Assembly (NCBI GenBank): GCA_905197435.1
Contig: CAJJYX010000056.1
Location: 1 to 17,429, forward strand
DNA from: an uncultured Bacteroides sp.
GTDB lineage: Bacteria; Bacteroidota; Bacteroidia; Bacteroidales; Bacteroidaceae
Length of the DNA stretch: 17,429 nucleotides
Reading direction: 5' to 3'
In this document: positions 16,669-17,429 of the stretch, piece by piece
How positions within the stretch are numbered: position 1 is the first letter of the stretch
How the letters are laid out: the number at the start of each line of letters is the position of its first letter
Made by a program: the position numbers and the translations under genes
Notes under the pieces: generated by a model
Database searches by the model: none
What the model was told of the DNA's origin: nothing
Seen by the model: only the letters and a program-made list of their open reading frames with translations

Positions 16669-16840
16669 CTTGTAGAGACTGGAAGATATAGCAGTATTCA
16701 TTATCAGATGTTTATGTGGAATGCTTGTAGAGATTACCACCCTATTCTTCTTATTTCTGCTTTATATTTCCCTTCTCCTTGTAGAGATACAGTTTTTGTA
16801 ATGTCTTGTTTTTAAGTGATTTATGTAAATGGGTTGTAGA
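16669..16840. repeat. Four short repeats spaced 54-55 bases apart
   Basis: CTTGTAGAGA occurs exactly at 16669-16678, 16724-16733 and 16778-16787. A shorter match, GTTGTAGA, occurs at 16833-16840. Start-to-start distances are 55, 54 and 55 bases. The DNA between copies does not look alike, so this is not an ordinary tandem duplication. The shared core is far shorter than a CRISPR repeat. The last copy ends 10 bases before the -33 element of the downstream HU-like gene. No coding frame explains the stretch. The function is unknown. Confidence 0.55.
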
Positions 16841-16850
16841 TGCCATTTCC

Positions 16851-16881
16851 TTGTTTTCCCTTGTTTCTCACCCTAACTTTG
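16851..16881 (+). promoter_or_regulatory. Strong promoter of the HU-like gene
   Basis: TTG at 16851-16853 is followed after 20 bases by TAACTTTG (16874-16881) and then C. Both Bacteroides promoter elements are therefore present at good spacing. It is the best promoter match in the window. Transcription should begin near 16889, leaving a leader of about 120 bases before the start codon. Confidence 0.75.
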
Positions 16882-16894
16882 CAACATCGAATTT

Positions 16895-16956
16895 GAGAAA
16901 AGCAGACGGCTGAATCGTTGAGGCCTCACGATGAAAATTTCTGCTTCTCGGGTGAG
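16895..16956 (+). ncRNA. Structured 5' leader of the HU-like gene, candidate cis-regulatory RNA
   Basis: Two nested stems are visible. The outer stem pairs GAGAA and GCAGA (16895-16899 and 16902-16906, with a two-base AA bulge) with TCTGCTTCTC (16940-16949), giving ten base pairs. The inner hairpin pairs ATCG-T-TGA (16914-16921, T16918 bulged) with TCACGAT (16926-16932) around the loop GGCC. A competing pairing, CTCAC (16925-16929) with GTGAG (16952-16956), would disrupt both, which suggests a possible switch. I cannot name an RNA family for it. The pairings are read by eye and have not been energy-scored. Confidence 0.5.
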
Positions 16957-17008
16957 ACAAGAGATATCGGATATACATTATTAATTAATCATTTAAAACA
17001 TTACGATT

Positions 17009-17429
17009 ATGGCATTTTTTAGAAGAATTCAGAAGAAAGTAAACAATTTGTGGTATCCTCAATCAGTAACCTGGGGCAAGGCGGTTACTACCCGTGAAGT
17101 GGCGGATGAACTGTCTGTCATTTCTACCGTGACCCGTGGTGACACGTATGCGGTGATAGAGAACTTGGGGCGTGTATTGAGTAATTTCATGGGGCAGGGA
17201 CGTACTGTGAAGATAGACGGCGTAGGTACCTTCTACTATACTGCCGCCTCTACCAAAAGAGGGGTGCCGACGGCTGCAGAGGTAAGCGCTTCGCTGATTA
17301 ACGGAGTGCGTGTCCGTTTCCTGCCCGAAGTGGAGCGTAATAGTGGCCGTCAAGTGACTACCCGCAGCATGGTGAATACGAAGATTGTCTGGGAAGAATG
17401 GGGCAAGACCTCCACTTCCACCGGCGGCG
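17009..17429 (+). CDS. HU-like DNA-binding protein, 3' end cut by the window
   Basis: This is a histone-like DNA-binding protein of the variant HU-related family common in Bacteroidales. The visible part has 140 codons, starting MAFFRRIQKKVNNLWYPQSV, and the frame is still open at the window edge. HU landmarks are the helical part with TREVADELSVISTVTRGDTYAVIENL and the beta-arm part GRTVKIDGVGTFYYTAAST followed by GVRVRFLPEVER. The last visible residues, KTSTSTGG, look like the start of a low-complexity tail. The protein is therefore probably near its end, since relatives have roughly 150 residues. It has its own strong promoter and a long structured leader, so it appears independent of the AraC gene. 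Relatives often precede a small smalltalk-type protein and an N-acetylmuramoyl-L-alanine amidase. That downstream region is outside the window. Confidence 0.88.
   Translation, partial: MAFFRRIQKKVNNLWYPQSVTWGKAVTTREVADELSVISTVTRGDTYAVIENLGRVLSNFMGQGRTVKIDGVGTFYYTAASTKRGVPTAAEVSASLINGVRVRFLPEVERNSGRQVTTRSMVNTKIVWEEWGKTSTSTGG

Noticed and set aside
16669..16840. CRISPR array
   Set aside because: The shared motif is only about 8-10 bases, far below CRISPR repeat length, and no cas genes are present.

Overview
The window looks like chromosomal DNA from a gut Bacteroidales bacterium (Bacteroides or Phocaeicola type). The reasons are a complete SusC/SusD-type polysaccharide utilisation locus (PUL), a one-polypeptide hybrid two-component regulator, lipoproteins with acidic residues just after the lipidated cysteine, and five matches to the Bacteroides -7 promoter box TAnnTTTG placed sensibly in front of genes. 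No Shine-Dalgarno-like sites are needed to explain the starts.

Region 1 (1-4429) holds an unexplained edge segment, then a 1308-residue hybrid two-component regulator, then a 211-base control region. That control region contains a weak hairpin, three 10-base-phased ATTTGT-like units around a small dyad, and a -7 box. Region 2 (4430-14256) is a tight five-gene operon: SusC transporter, SusD lipoprotein, SusE-position surface glycan-binding lipoprotein, GH53 endo-beta-1,4-galactanase and GH2 beta-galactosidase. Gaps are 9-11 bases, and the last pair overlaps by one base. Gene content and order match what I remember of the pectic galactan locus BT4667-BT4673 of B. thetaiotaomicron. The inferred path is as follows: the surface GH53 cuts beta-1,4-galactan, the binding lipoprotein and SusD hold the fragments, SusC imports them with TonB energy, the periplasmic GH2 releases galactose, and the regulator senses an oligosaccharide in the periplasm and activates the operon.

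Region 3 (14257-16507) follows a gene-poor gap. It holds an aldo/keto reductase on the minus strand with its own terminator hairpin, and a divergent AraC-family regulator. The two genes share a 139-base promoter region with one -7 box facing each way. Nothing ties this pair to galactan use. Region 4 (16501-17429) contains a 44-codon ORF overlapping the end of the AraC gene and four copies of a TTGTAGA-containing motif at 54-55-base spacing. It ends with a strong promoter, a long leader that folds into nested stems, and an HU-like DNA-binding protein gene that runs off the right edge.

The least explained signals are the evenly spaced short repeats at 16669-16840 and the structured leader at 16895-16956. 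I judged both from base pairing and spacing only, without any database search.
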